Positions 7,961 to 18,180 of a DNA stretch of 58,972 nucleotides are shown piece by piece. The notes below the pieces were generated by a model. It worked only from the letters and a program-made list of their open reading frames with translations, had not been told where the DNA came from and searched no databases. Made by a program: the position numbers and the translations under genes. Source of the DNA: Lachnospiraceae bacterium UBA1818 (lineage in GTDB: Bacteria; Bacillota; Clostridia; Lachnospirales; Lachnospiraceae); NCBI GenBank assembly GCA_904419285.1, contig CAJFQZ010000014.1, forward strand, positions 1-58,972, read 5' to 3'. Every line of letters begins with the position of its first letter. Position 1 is the stretch's first letter.

Positions 7961-10900
7961 GTGAAGAAGAAAAAAGTAAGAAGCCTGGCACTTCTAATGA
8001 CAGCTGCTATGACGGCATCCACGTTCTTTGGAACAGCAATTCCAGTACAGGCGGCCGAGGACGGGTGGATCGGCGACGGAGAGCTTGCGGACAACAGTAC
8101 AGCGGCTCCGGACCCGGACGAGGTAGTGCCAAACAAGAACCAGTACAGGTATCAGAAGGACGAGCTTGCAGCGTTCTGCCATTTTGGTCCGAACACGTTC
8201 AATGAGATCGAGTGGGGCGAAAATTACGGAGACAAGACTCCGGATGAGATTTTTAAGCTGGAAGAAGACTTTGACGCCGATAATTACGTGAAGGCGCTGA
8301 AAGACGCCGGATTTAAGAAACTGATCGTTACAGCAAAGCACCACGACGGTTTCTGTATCTGGGCAAGCGATTATACGACCTACGACGTGGCAGAGACAAG
8401 CTATAAGGACGGTCAGGGAGACATCCTTGCAGAGATTTCCGCTGCATGTACGAAGTATGACATGGATATGGGACTTTACTTGTCTCCGTGGGATATCCAT
8501 GACGACAGCTACGGTTACTATGACCAGAACGGAAATCCGACAACAGCGGACAATGATTATCTGGACTACAATGAGTACTATAATAACCAGCTGATCGAAA
8601 TTCTTGGCGGCGAGGAATATGGAAATGACGGTCATTTCGTAGAAGTCTGGATGGACGGCGCTAAGGGAAGCGGTCAGGACGCCCAGGAATATGATTTTGT
8701 GAAATGGTTTGATACGATTCAGAAGTATGAAGGCGAAGAGGCCGGATATGATTCCGACTGTATGCTGTTCGGCGCTGAGGCATACACGACAGTCCGCTGG
8801 ATCGGAAACGAGAATGGCTATGCCGCTAAGAATACTTGGTCAAAATCAAAAGTCAATTACGAGAATAATACGATCGACAGTAAATCGCAGGGCGGATACA
8901 CGATCGGTTATGAGGACGGCAACCAGTGGACCGTTCCGGAGGCTGATGCCCGCATCACATCCGGATGGTTCTGGGGGACTACAAAGAATACGCCGAAGAG
9001 CATTGCAGACCTGGGATCCATGTATTTCGGATCTGTCGGAAACAATGCTACATTCCTCCTGAACATTCCTCCAAATAATGAGGGAACTGTTGACCAGGCG
9101 ATCCTGGACAGAGTAGCTGAGTTAGGTGAAAACATCGAAGAGACATTCGACGACAATCTGGCGGCGGCAGAAGGTGCAGCAGTGTATGCTGACAATGTAC
9201 GCGGAAATGACATTGCTTACAAGCCGGGCAATACGGTTGACGGTGACGACAGCACATACTGGACAACTGAGGACGGCGCGAGCACAGGAACTCTCCTGAT
9301 CGACCTCGGCGGAGTAAAGACGTTTGACGTTGTATCTGTCGAAGAAGCGATCCAGAACGGTCAGAGGATCAATGAATACAAGATCGAGTACAGGAACAGC
9401 AGCGGCGAATGGACAGTTATGGACAGCGGCGAGACGATTGGCGCAAAGAGGCTGGCAAGGACCGGCGCGGTAAAAGGCGATCAGGTAAGGATCACGGTTT
9501 CTACAACAGACGGCAAGGTGCCGATGATCAGTGAAGTAGGCGTTTACAAGGCAAGCGATGGATTTGAGCTTGCAGGCATGGCGCCGGACGGAATGGATGT
9601 CATCGATATCACAAACAACAGCTTCACATTCTCAAACGGCTGGACCGATGAGACCGGACCAAACTTTATCGGCGGCACAAATAAGTGGGCAAATGCAGGA
9701 GCAACCTTTACCCTGGAGTTTGAAGGCTCTAAAGTATATCTGCTGGGAACGAAAGACCCGAACCACGGAACCGCAGATATCTATATTGACGATGAGCTTG
9801 TAGAGACGATCGATACGAATGCGGGATCCAGAGCGCTCGGACAGATGATCTTCGAATCAGATGATCTGGAGCACGGCACACATACTCTGAGACTGGAAGT
9901 CAAGAATAAGGCGATCGGTATCGAGTCAGCCTATGTCATCAATAATGGCGGCAAGGGTATGATCGGTCTGGAAGCAGATTCCTATACCATGAATGAAGAT
10001 TCTCACATGGATGTGAAACTGATCCGTGTGGGCGGAAGCACAGGCGAGGTAAGCGTTCTGGTGGCTCCGAACCCGGGCAGTGCGATCCAGGATGACTTCA
10101 ATACAGAGTTGAATACGGTTGTGACATTTGCTGACGGGCAGACTGAGGCGACGGCACCGGTTGAGACAAGAAGAAATACGAACCAGACAGGCGACAGAGA
10201 GTTCAGCATTGAGCTCACTTCGCAGACGGACGATCTGATCGTAGGCTTCAACGATAAGGCGACGATCACGATCCTCGATACTGAGAGCTCATCCAAAGAG
10301 GCCCTTCAGACACTTGTGGATGAGGGTACAGCGGCAGAGCCTGAGTGGTATGTGGAAGGCTGGGAAGAATATGCGGCAGCGGTAGCTGAAGGCGCGGCTG
10401 TGCTTGAGAAATCCGATGCGACTGCAGATGAGATCGCAAATGCGATCAGCGCGATCACAGAGGCAAAAGAAGGGCTTACAGCAAGAGAAAAATATACAGA
10501 GGATGACCCGTTTGCATTCCCGTGGAAACAGGACAGCTCTTCTGTACTCGAGGCAGAGTTTGCAGAGCTTCACAACGAAGAGCTTGCATCCGACGGACAG
10601 TGGGCACTTCAGGTAGCTGAGGCTGCATGGGCAAGCAACGGTAAGTTTGTCAACTGCCTGAACCAGCAGGATACGATCAGCATTCCGTACTATGCTGAGA
10701 AGGCCGGTACATACAGCTTTACTGCATATTACAGGAGCGGTGCTTCGACAAATGCTCTGAGTTGGTCGGAACCCGAAGAAAAGATTACGGCGGGTACAGT
10801 AACCGCGGGAGCAAGCGATGATGCAGCCGCTACACACGAAGTTACATTTGACGTTGTAGTCACAGAGGCGGGAGCAGGAACTCTGGTCTTCACGGGTCCG

Positions 10901-12772
10901 GATAACAAGTCTCCGCAGCTTGACAAGTTTGAGATCGTACCGAAAGAGATCGCCCTCTCAGAGTACACGATCACAGCATCTGCCGGCGAAGGCGGATCGA
11001 TCAGCGACGAAGGCGACACAGTGGTAACGGAAGGCGAGAGCAAGACGTATACGATCACAGCGGACGACGGCTATAAGATCGCTGATGTAATCGTAAATGG
11101 CGAATCTGTCGGCGCAGTGGATACATATACATTTGAGAATGTATCTGCAGACGCAGCGATCGAAGCAGTATTTGAGTTCAGCAACTATACAGAGGCAGCT
11201 CCGTTTAATTTCCCGACAGAGGAGAACGGGGAAGCTGTAACTCTGGAGGCAGAGCACGCGACAGAGCTGATCAACAGCAATGACTCGGATTCCGATCCGA
11301 ACTGGCCTCTTGCGATCAGCAGCGGTGACTGGGCAAGCGGCGGCGAATTTGTAAACTGCCTGGCTTTCAAGGATTATATCAAATTCGCATACAGGGCAGA
11401 CGTAGCCGGAACTTATGAAGTGACAATGACCTACAGCAGCGGTTCTGCTGCGAATAAGATTAAGTGGTATTCCGACCCGGAGGGAAATATTGCCGAGGGT
11501 ACACAGGCTGTGGAGAATCCAAACAATGAGACGGATACAGTGACATTCAATATGACAGTGACAGAGGCAGGTGCGGGAACACTGATCCTGACGGCTCCGG
11601 ATGACGGAAAAGGGCCGCAGATCGATAAGTTTGATATCAAGCTGATCGAGAAGTCGGGAGAGACACCGGAGACTTACACGATCACGGCATCTGCAGGAGA
11701 AGGCGGAACGATCGATCCGTCAGGCGAGGTTACAGTGAATGCCGGGGAGACTCAGACATTTACGATCACGGCAGATGATGGCTGGCATATCAGCGATGTC
11801 AAAGTCAACGGCGAGTCTGTCGGCGCGGTAGAGTCGTATGAAATGGACGCAGCGGGAACGATCGAGGCGTTATTTGAGGAAGATGCAGTAGATCCGGAAC
11901 CGGGCGAAGAAATTTCCACAGCAGTGCTGGAATACGCGATCGAGCTTGCTGAAGGCGCGAGCACAGACGGTGTTGTGGATGCAGTGAAAGAAAACTTCGA
12001 GAACGCACTGCAGGCTGCAAAGGACGTCCTTGCAAGAGTTGAGGCGGGCGACACCACAGTGACACAGAGCGATGTGGACACAGCATGGAGCAATCTGATC
12101 AAGGCAATGCAGTATCTGGAGTTCAAGAAAGGCGACAAGACCGATCTTGAAAAAGTAATTGCATTAGCTGACGAGATAAACAACAGCCTTGATTCCTATC
12201 TGGATGCAGGAAAAGATGCGTTTACAACTGCTCTTGCAGAAGCAAAAGACGTCTATGCAGATGGAAATGCGATGCAGGATGATGTGGATGCAGCATGGAG
12301 AACTCTGATGAACGCTATGGCAGAGCTGAGACTGAGACCGAGCAAGGATCTTCTTGAGGATCTGATCAGCCAGGCAGAGGGACTCAGCGAGGCTGATTAC
12401 GAGGCAGAGAGCTTCGCGGCAGTGCGCAGCGCTCTTGCAGCTGCAAAGGATGTATTCGCAAATGAGGAGGCAACTCCGGAAGAAGTAGATACATCTGTAT
12501 CAGCACTCGAGGATGCGCTTGCAAAACTGACTCCGGTCTCCACTGGCGGAGATAACGGACAGACCGGCACAGGAAACGACGGTCAGACTGGTACCGGAAA
12601 CGGCAGCCAGACAGGCGGATCATCCAGCAGCAACAACAGTTCTTCTTCAAATACTTCCGGATCAAAGGCAGTAAAGACCGGCGATACGGCAAATGTACTT
12701 CCGTTTGCGGCGGCAGCAGCTTTTGCAGCAGCGGCAGCGGCGGTTGTCCTTAAGAAGAAGGAAGAAAAGTAA
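7961..12772 (+). CDS. Secreted multidomain GH29 alpha-L-fucosidase
   Basis: A 1,603-residue extracellular fucosidase that removes alpha-L-fucose from mucin or milk-type glycans. Order of parts: signal peptide (1-31, ending VQA), GH29 catalytic domain (about 60-395, nucleophile Asp232 in VEVWMDG, early HHDGFCIW motif), a CBM32/discoidin-type domain (about 402-530), a beta-sandwich (545-665), a Calx-beta-like domain (667-775), a FIVAR-type helical module, two carbohydrate-binding modules (about 851-995 and 1082-1230), each followed by a small repeat domain starting YTITASAGEGG, three FIVAR-type modules (about 1317-1525), a Gly/Ser/Thr linker, and a C-terminal sorting-like tail (KTGD, hydrophobic run, KKKEEK). 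Start is GTG 7961 behind AAAGGGG. Control is by the RAT terminator upstream. Confidence 0.92.
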   Translation: MKKKKVRSLALLMTAAMTASTFFGTAIPVQAAEDGWIGDGELADNSTAAPDPDEVVPNKNQYRYQKDELAAFCHFGPNTFNEIEWGENYGDKTPDEIFKLEEDFDADNYVKALKDAGFKKLIVTAKHHDGFCIWASDYTTYDVAETSYKDGQGDILAEISAACTKYDMDMGLYLSPWDIHDDSYGYYDQNGNPTTADNDYLDYNEYYNNQLIEILGGEEYGNDGHFVEVWMDGAKGSGQDAQEYDFVKWFDTIQKYEGEEAGYDSDCMLFGAEAYTTVRWIGNENGYAAKNTWSKSKVNYENNTIDSKSQGGYTIGYEDGNQWTVPEADARITSGWFWGTTKNTPKSIADLGSMYFGSVGNNATFLLNIPPNNEGTVDQAILDRVAELGENIEETFDDNLAAAEGAAVYADNVRGNDIAYKPGNTVDGDDSTYWTTEDGASTGTLLIDLGGVKTFDVVSVEEAIQNGQRINEYKIEYRNSSGEWTVMDSGETIGAKRLARTGAVKGDQVRITVSTTDGKVPMISEVGVYKASDGFELAGMAPDGMDVIDITNNSFTFSNGWTDETGPNFIGGTNKWANAGATFTLEFEGSKVYLLGTKDPNHGTADIYIDDELVETIDTNAGSRALGQMIFESDDLEHGTHTLRLEVKNKAIGIESAYVINNGGKGMIGLEADSYTMNEDSHMDVKLIRVGGSTGEVSVLVAPNPGSAIQDDFNTELNTVVTFADGQTEATAPVETRRNTNQTGDREFSIELTSQTDDLIVGFNDKATITILDTESSSKEALQTLVDEGTAAEPEWYVEGWEEYAAAVAEGAAVLEKSDATADEIANAISAITEAKEGLTAREKYTEDDPFAFPWKQDSSSVLEAEFAELHNEELASDGQWALQVAEAAWASNGKFVNCLNQQDTISIPYYAEKAGTYSFTAYYRSGASTNALSWSEPEEKITAGTVTAGASDDAAATHEVTFDVVVTEAGAGTLVFTGPDNKSPQLDKFEIVPKEIALSEYTITASAGEGGSISDEGDTVVTEGESKTYTITADDGYKIADVIVNGESVGAVDTYTFENVSADAAIEAVFEFSNYTEAAPFNFPTEENGEAVTLEAEHATELINSNDSDSDPNWPLAISSGDWASGGEFVNCLAFKDYIKFAYRADVAGTYEVTMTYSSGSAANKIKWYSDPEGNIAEGTQAVENPNNETDTVTFNMTVTEAGAGTLILTAPDDGKGPQIDKFDIKLIEKSGETPETYTITASAGEGGTIDPSGEVTVNAGETQTFTITADDGWHISDVKVNGESVGAVESYEMDAAGTIEALFEEDAVDPEPGEEISTAVLEYAIELAEGASTDGVVDAVKENFENALQAAKDVLARVEAGDTTVTQSDVDTAWSNLIKAMQYLEFKKGDKTDLEKVIALADEINNSLDSYLDAGKDAFTTALAEAKDVYADGNAMQDDVDAAWRTLMNAMAELRLRPSKDLLEDLISQAEGLSEADYEAESFAAVRSALAAAKDVFANEEATPEEVDTSVSALEDALAKLTPVSTGGDNGQTGTGNDGQTGTGNGSQTGGSSSSNNSSSSNTSGSKAVKTGDTANVLPFAAAAAFAAAAAAVVLKKKEEK

Positions 12773-12803
12773 AATACTGCATACACTGAGTTATGTGTAA
12801 AAA

Positions 12804-12841
12804 AGGAGGGCGGCTGTTTCTGATGAAGCAGCCGCCCTCCT
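12804..12841 (+). terminator. Terminator after the GH29 gene
   Basis: AGGAGGGCGGCTG and CAGCCGCCCTCCT form a perfect 13-base stem. The T-tract after it is short (CTTTT), so it may act partly as an mRNA-end stabiliser. Confidence 0.8.
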
Positions 12842-12949
12842 GAACTTTTAGCAAATATATACAAAAAAATGTGAAGAATATGTGAAAATAAGCCATAATA
12901 AATAATGAAAATGCTGAAAATGTAATTAAGAAAAAGAAAACATAGGAAA

Positions 12950-12975
12950 AATCTTACTGAAATGATAAAATAAAG
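12950..12975 (+). promoter_or_regulatory. Putative promoter block shared with the GH29 gene
   Basis: TAGGAAAAA, ten variable bases and AAATGATAAAATAAA match the block before the GH29 gene. TAAAAT at 12966-12971 is the likely -10, 22 bases before the RAT site. Confidence 0.5.
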
Positions 12976-12992
12976 ACGTTAATTGTATATGA

Positions 12993-13019
12993 GGATTGTT
13001 ACCTTACAAGGGCAAAACC
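12993..13019 (+). promoter_or_regulatory. RAT site before the GH20 gene
   Basis: It has the same length and ends as the GH29 copy (GGATTGTTAC to GGGCAAAACC) but a different loop (TACA). The loop has changed while both halves of the site are kept, which is what a protein-bound RNA hairpin would show. It overlaps the terminator at 13015-13092. Confidence 0.85.
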
Positions 13020-13092
13020 GGATCAAAGAATTGAGGAGATGGAGAGTTATAATTTTAAGATTATCTTCTTGCTTATTGAGTCCGGTTTTTTT
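13015..13092 (+). terminator. RAT-overlapping terminator before the GH20 gene
   Basis: AAACCGGA-TCA pairs with TGAGTCCGGTTT and is followed by a T run (13086-13092). The open frame upstream of the GH20 start codon passes through this terminator, which is one reason to reject the longer start. Confidence 0.78.
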
Positions 13093-13137
13093 GGTATAAA
13101 TCTGAAATGTACAAAATCTAGAATAGGGAGGAAGAGA

Positions 13138-16100
13138 ATGAGAAAAACAAGAAAATGCTTCAAGAGAGTAAGCGCATGCGCCCTTTCGGCAGCAATGGTA
13201 TTCACTATGGCGACACCGTTTGCCCCATTGACTGCAGAGGCGGCGGGTGAAGACCCGGTGAACCTGGCGATCGGAGCGACTGCAACGGCAAACGACTCAG
13301 AGACAAGCGACTATACTGCCGACAAAGCAATCGACGGCATCGTCAACAGAGATGCGCCGAAGCCTCAGTCAAGATGGGCTACAAACACAAGCTCTGCACA
13401 GACTCCGAAGATCCTGACAGTAGATCTCGGGGAGACAAAGACATTCCAGTCTTTTGTCATTGCATGGGAGAGGACAAACATCACAAGTTATGAGATCCAG
13501 ACATCTGACACAGGCGGCAGCGATGCATCGGAGTGGACAACAGTTTATGAGAAAGAGGGATCAGATCAGATCTCTGCCCTGGATGAAAACATTCATCTTG
13601 CAGAGCCGGCAGAAGCAAGATATGTACGGCTGTATGTAGACGGATATGATCTGAATCCGGGAAGCTGGCAGTCAGTATCTGTGTATGAATTCCAGGTTTA
13701 TGAGAACGAGATTCCGGATGAGCTCCTGACAGAAGAAAATTACAATCTGGAAGGAACGGCGGAAGCAAGTGATTATGAGCCGACCGAAGGAGACACACAG
13801 GCAGCTTCAATGGCGATCGACGGGGATCAGACGACCCGCTGGGCGACGAATCCATCTAATGACGGGGTGGCACGTACATTAACGGTTACGCTTCCGGCAT
13901 CACAGAGAGTCCAGTTCTTCCGCATTATCTGGGAGAGACTGAATATCGAGAGCTATAAGATTGAAGTAGCTGAGAGCGATGACGCAGAGTTTACAGAAGT
14001 TTATGCGAAGACAGAGCCGATCACTGCAACGAATGAGGTGATCTCGCTGGATGCGCCTGTATGGGCGAAGAAGATCCGCCTGACTGTAGACGGCTACAAT
14101 GGCGGAAGCAATGACTGGCCGAACGTTTCTGTGGCAGAGTTTGAGAGCTATGCAGTGGAACCGGCTCAGATCAGCGAGGATGCAACTCCGGAAGAGGTTG
14201 CAGATCTTCTCGGTGCACCGACTATCAATGAAGACGGTACGGCGCTCGTTCTTCCGGAAGTTCCGGAAGGATTTACAGTAGAATTTCTTGCGGATTATGA
14301 AGAAGTCGTAGGAAAGGACGGCACGATTTATACGCCTCTTACAGAGAAGACCGTAAAAGGCATTTATAAGGTGACAAAAGGCGAAGAGTCTGCAGAAGGA
14401 AGCGTGGAATACACGCTTGCAATTCCGGGCAGATATGACGACGAAGGCGTAAATGCGAAGCCGACGGTGATCCCTGAGCTGGCTGAGTGGTACGGCAAGG
14501 ATGCGGAAGGCAGCTTCACAGTAGGCGGCAGGATCCTTGTATCTGAGGGCGCTTCCGAATTTATGGATGCGGCTGAGGCTCTTGCAGAGGATTATGAAGC
14601 AGAGCTGGGCACAGCCATGACAGTAGAGACTGGCGACGCTCCTCAGGCAGGCGATATTTATTTCATCAGCGATGAGACAAACGGACTCGGAGAAGAAGGA
14701 TATATCATGGATATCGGCGAGTATGTGACTGTCAGCGCAGAGAATGCAACAGGCGCATACTGGGCTACACGCTCCATCCTTCAGATCACAGAGCTGAACG
14801 ACGAGACAATGCCTTATGGTATTACAAAGGATTATCCGAAATATGAAGTCCGCGGTTTCATGCTCGACGTGGCACGTAAGCCGATTTCTATGGAGACTCT
14901 GCAGGATATTGCGAAAGAGATGGCTTACTATAAGATGAATGAATTCCATGTTCATCTGAATGATAACCTCATCTTCTATGAGGATTATGCATCTGCTGAA
15001 GAGGCGAGAGAACTGGCGTATACCGGTTTCCGTCTGGAATCAGACGTATTAGAGGGTGGCAATGACGGTCTCAATCAGGCAGACCTGACAAATGAGGATC
15101 TGTATTATACAAAAGCGGAATTCCGCGACTTTATCCTCAGCTGCCGCAGCATGGGTGTGAACATTACACCTGAGTTCGATACACCGGGACATTCCGGAGC
15201 GTTTACAAAGGTTCGCCCTGACCTTATGCTTCAGAACATTGTATCCGGCGCAGCGAACAGAGCCGGTGAGCAGTTTGACCTTTCACCTGAAAACTATGAT
15301 GAAAGTCTTGCATTTGTTGAGAGTATCTGGGATGAATACCTGACAGAGGATATGTTTGACCAGAGCATGACGGTACATATCGGAACTGATGAGTATTACG
15401 GAGAGAAAAACCGCTTCAGAATGTTCTCTGACGATCTGATCGAGTATGTTCAGAGCAAGGGTTATACTGTCCGCCTGTGGGGAAGCCTTTCTTCTATGCC
15501 GGGTGAGGCTGATGTCCGCAGCGAAGGCGTTCAGATGAACGTTTGGAACACCGGATGGGCTAATCCGACAAATATGTACAACGAAGGCTTTGAGCTGATC
15601 AACACGATCGACGGACAGCTTTACATGGTGCCGGCAGCAGGTTATTACTTTGATTATCTGAATACACAGAATCTGTACAATAACTGGGTACCGAATAACT
15701 TCAGTGGAACAGTGATCCCGGCAGGTTCTGAGCAGATGCTCGGAAGTACCTATGCGATCTGGAACGACAGCGTTGATACAAAAGCAAACGGAATCTCAGA
15801 GGTCGATGTCTATGACCGTTTTGCAGACGCGGTTCCGACGATGGCAAGCAAGAACTGGGGCGAGGCTCAGGATCAGACATGGGCGGAGATGGAAGCGACA
15901 GTTGATGAACTGGGCGATGCAGCGAACAGCAATCCGTACCATGAGGCGTCTGCAGACGAGAACGGCGAGTATATGTCCTATGAGTTTGACGATACAACAG
16001 ATTCTTCTGCGAACGGCAGAGATCTGGCAGAGCCGGTCAATGCAGAGATCGCAGACGGCAGCCTGAAGCTGAACGGCGGTGAGAGCTATGTGTCAACACC

Positions 16101-18141
16101 GATCGATAAGCTTGCTACAGGCAACACGCTTGAGTTTGATATCACACTTGATACACCGGCGCAGGCAGGAGACATCCTGTTTGAGGCGGACAACGAAGGA
16201 AGCAATGGCGATTATGTTCATGATATCCGTATTATGGACGATGGAAGGCTTGGATTCAGGAGAGAGCTTTATGACTACTACTTCGACTACAAGCTTCCGG
16301 TAGGAGAGACAGCGCATCTGTCCATTTCCACGAACGGAACCTCTACTACACTTACCGTAAACGGTACGACCTATGAGGCGTCAGGTGTATACCGCAACCG
16401 TCAGACAGACGGCGAGGTCAGAGTAGAAGGCATCACAAGAGCAACGTTCCTGCTCCCGATTCAGAGAATCGGATCAGAGACTAATGCGATCGAGGCAGTG
16501 ATCGACAATGTAACTGTAAAGCAGGGTGCAGCTGTTGATTACAACAAATCGGCTTGGTCAAAGGTAGAGGTTGACAGTGAAACCGTATATAGCTCCACAG
16601 AAGGACTCTTTGAGTACGCGTTCGACGGAAACTCCGGCACGATCTGGCACTCTAACTGGCAGGGCGCTTCAGACAAGCTGAAACCGCAGGGAACATTCGA
16701 TGAGATTGGCGGTGTGATCGACCTCGGACAGAAGTACACGATCAACCAGTTCAAGTTCACACCGAGAAGCGGAACGAACAGTGGACAGGTTACAAAAGCA
16801 GATCTGTATGTCAAGGCAAATGAAGGCGATGATTGGAACAAGGTCGCTGAGGATGCAGAGTTCGCTGACGACGCAACAACAAAGACATTCTACTTTGACG
16901 AGCAGGAAGTTCAGTATGTATGGTTTGTGGCGAAAGAATCTGACGACGGCTGGGTAGCTGTATCTGAGTTTGATATCGCAAATGCTCCGGCACAGAGCTA
17001 CAATGTATACGTTGAGGCTCAGGAGGGCGGAACGGTATCAGGCGGAGCGAAAGGAATCGCTGAGAATACAGAGATCACTGTAACTGCTGAGGCCGACAAG
17101 GGATATACCTTTGCAGGATGGTATGACGCTGTGACAGGAACAAAAGTTTCCGATAATGCGGAATATACATTTGCAGTAACAGAGAATACGGCGCTGACCG
17201 CTCAGTTCACGAAGAACGAAGAGCCGGATCCGGAGCCGGGCGAAGAGATTTCTACAGCAGTCCTCGAGTATGCGATCGAGCTTGCGGCAGATGTGAACAC
17301 GGACGGCGTTATTGATGCTGTGAAGACCAACTTTGAGAATGCGCTTAAGACTGCAGAAGATGTTCTTGCAAAAGTACAGGCAGGAGATACATCAGTGACG
17401 CAGAGCGATGTGGACAGCGCATGGCAGAATCTGATCAAGGCAATGCAGTACATGGAGTTCAAGTCTGCAGATAAGAAAGATCTTGCAGCAGTGATCGCAG
17501 CAGCTGAAGATATTAACAGCAGACTGGATCAGTATCTTGAGACTGGAAAAGATGCATTTACATCAGCTCTTGCGACAGCTCAGGAGGTTTATGAGGACGT
17601 GCTGGCATCTCAGGATGAGGTAAACAGTGCATGGATGAACCTGCTGAACGCTATGGCAGATCTGAGACTGATCCCGGATAAGGGACTCCTTGAAGATCTC
17701 ATTGCGCAGGCTGAAGCTTTGAATGAGGCTGACTACGAGGCACAGAGCTTTGCGGTAATGCGCACGGCTCTTGCAGCGGCGAAGGAAGTGTTCGCAGATA
17801 AGAATGCAACTGAGGACGACGTAAACAGCTCTGTGGAGGCACTCGAGGATGCTCTGGCAAAACTGACTGCTTCCGGCGATGGAACACAGGCAGGCGGCAA
17901 TGACCAGCAGAGCGGCAGCACAGGAAATGACGGCCAGTCCGGAACCGGTGACGACGGAAAGAGCCAGACAGGCGGAATGACAGCCGGCATAACGACAGGT
18001 AAGACAGCTTCTTCCAGCCAGTCCGCAGCGAAGGCGACGAAGACTGGAGATACATCTGCGGTATTCCCGTTTGCAGCGGCAGCAGTGGCAGCGGCAGCAG
18101 CGGCTGTAGTTGTGATCAGAAAGAGAGAAGAAGAGAAATAA
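13138..18141 (+). CDS. Secreted multidomain GH20 beta-N-acetylhexosaminidase or lacto-N-biosidase
   Basis: A 1,667-residue surface glycosidase. Order of parts: signal peptide (1 to about 35), two CBM32/discoidin-type domains (about 41-190 and 203-338), an Ig-like segment, the GH20b domain (about 440-560), the GH20 barrel (about 567-915) with the substrate-assisted pair Asp751-Glu752 in HIGTDEYYG, a LamG/lectin-like domain (about 942-1131), another CBM32 (1133-1285), an InlB-like repeat, three FIVAR-type modules (about 1368-1577), a Gly/Ser/Thr linker and a KTGD-type tail. Most exo-hexosaminidases read HxGGDE; HIGTDE suggests a different subgroup, possibly lacto-N-biosidase, but I cannot decide. 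ATG 13138 follows GGGAGGAAG. The C-terminal module is paralogous to that of the GH29 enzyme. Confidence 0.9.
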   Translation: MRKTRKCFKRVSACALSAAMVFTMATPFAPLTAEAAGEDPVNLAIGATATANDSETSDYTADKAIDGIVNRDAPKPQSRWATNTSSAQTPKILTVDLGETKTFQSFVIAWERTNITSYEIQTSDTGGSDASEWTTVYEKEGSDQISALDENIHLAEPAEARYVRLYVDGYDLNPGSWQSVSVYEFQVYENEIPDELLTEENYNLEGTAEASDYEPTEGDTQAASMAIDGDQTTRWATNPSNDGVARTLTVTLPASQRVQFFRIIWERLNIESYKIEVAESDDAEFTEVYAKTEPITATNEVISLDAPVWAKKIRLTVDGYNGGSNDWPNVSVAEFESYAVEPAQISEDATPEEVADLLGAPTINEDGTALVLPEVPEGFTVEFLADYEEVVGKDGTIYTPLTEKTVKGIYKVTKGEESAEGSVEYTLAIPGRYDDEGVNAKPTVIPELAEWYGKDAEGSFTVGGRILVSEGASEFMDAAEALAEDYEAELGTAMTVETGDAPQAGDIYFISDETNGLGEEGYIMDIGEYVTVSAENATGAYWATRSILQITELNDETMPYGITKDYPKYEVRGFMLDVARKPISMETLQDIAKEMAYYKMNEFHVHLNDNLIFYEDYASAEEARELAYTGFRLESDVLEGGNDGLNQADLTNEDLYYTKAEFRDFILSCRSMGVNITPEFDTPGHSGAFTKVRPDLMLQNIVSGAANRAGEQFDLSPENYDESLAFVESIWDEYLTEDMFDQSMTVHIGTDEYYGEKNRFRMFSDDLIEYVQSKGYTVRLWGSLSSMPGEADVRSEGVQMNVWNTGWANPTNMYNEGFELINTIDGQLYMVPAAGYYFDYLNTQNLYNNWVPNNFSGTVIPAGSEQMLGSTYAIWNDSVDTKANGISEVDVYDRFADAVPTMASKNWGEAQDQTWAEMEATVDELGDAANSNPYHEASADENGEYMSYEFDDTTDSSANGRDLAEPVNAEIADGSLKLNGGESYVSTPIDKLATGNTLEFDITLDTPAQAGDILFEADNEGSNGDYVHDIRIMDDGRLGFRRELYDYYFDYKLPVGETAHLSISTNGTSTTLTVNGTTYEASGVYRNRQTDGEVRVEGITRATFLLPIQRIGSETNAIEAVIDNVTVKQGAAVDYNKSAWSKVEVDSETVYSSTEGLFEYAFDGNSGTIWHSNWQGASDKLKPQGTFDEIGGVIDLGQKYTINQFKFTPRSGTNSGQVTKADLYVKANEGDDWNKVAEDAEFADDATTKTFYFDEQEVQYVWFVAKESDDGWVAVSEFDIANAPAQSYNVYVEAQEGGTVSGGAKGIAENTEITVTAEADKGYTFAGWYDAVTGTKVSDNAEYTFAVTENTALTAQFTKNEEPDPEPGEEISTAVLEYAIELAADVNTDGVIDAVKTNFENALKTAEDVLAKVQAGDTSVTQSDVDSAWQNLIKAMQYMEFKSADKKDLAAVIAAAEDINSRLDQYLETGKDAFTSALATAQEVYEDVLASQDEVNSAWMNLLNAMADLRLIPDKGLLEDLIAQAEALNEADYEAQSFAVMRTALAAAKEVFADKNATEDDVNSSVEALEDALAKLTASGDGTQAGGNDQQSGSTGNDGQSGTGDDGKSQTGGMTAGITTGKTASSSQSAAKATKTGDTSAVFPFAAAAVAAAAAAVVVIRKREEEK

Positions 18142-18180
18142 AATACTTCCGGCGCAGTGACGAGCGGCGGAAAGTGAACA

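Noticed and set aside
13039-13137. Extended N-terminus for the GH20 protein
   Set aside because: It would run through the RAT terminator and push the signal peptide 33 residues inside the protein.
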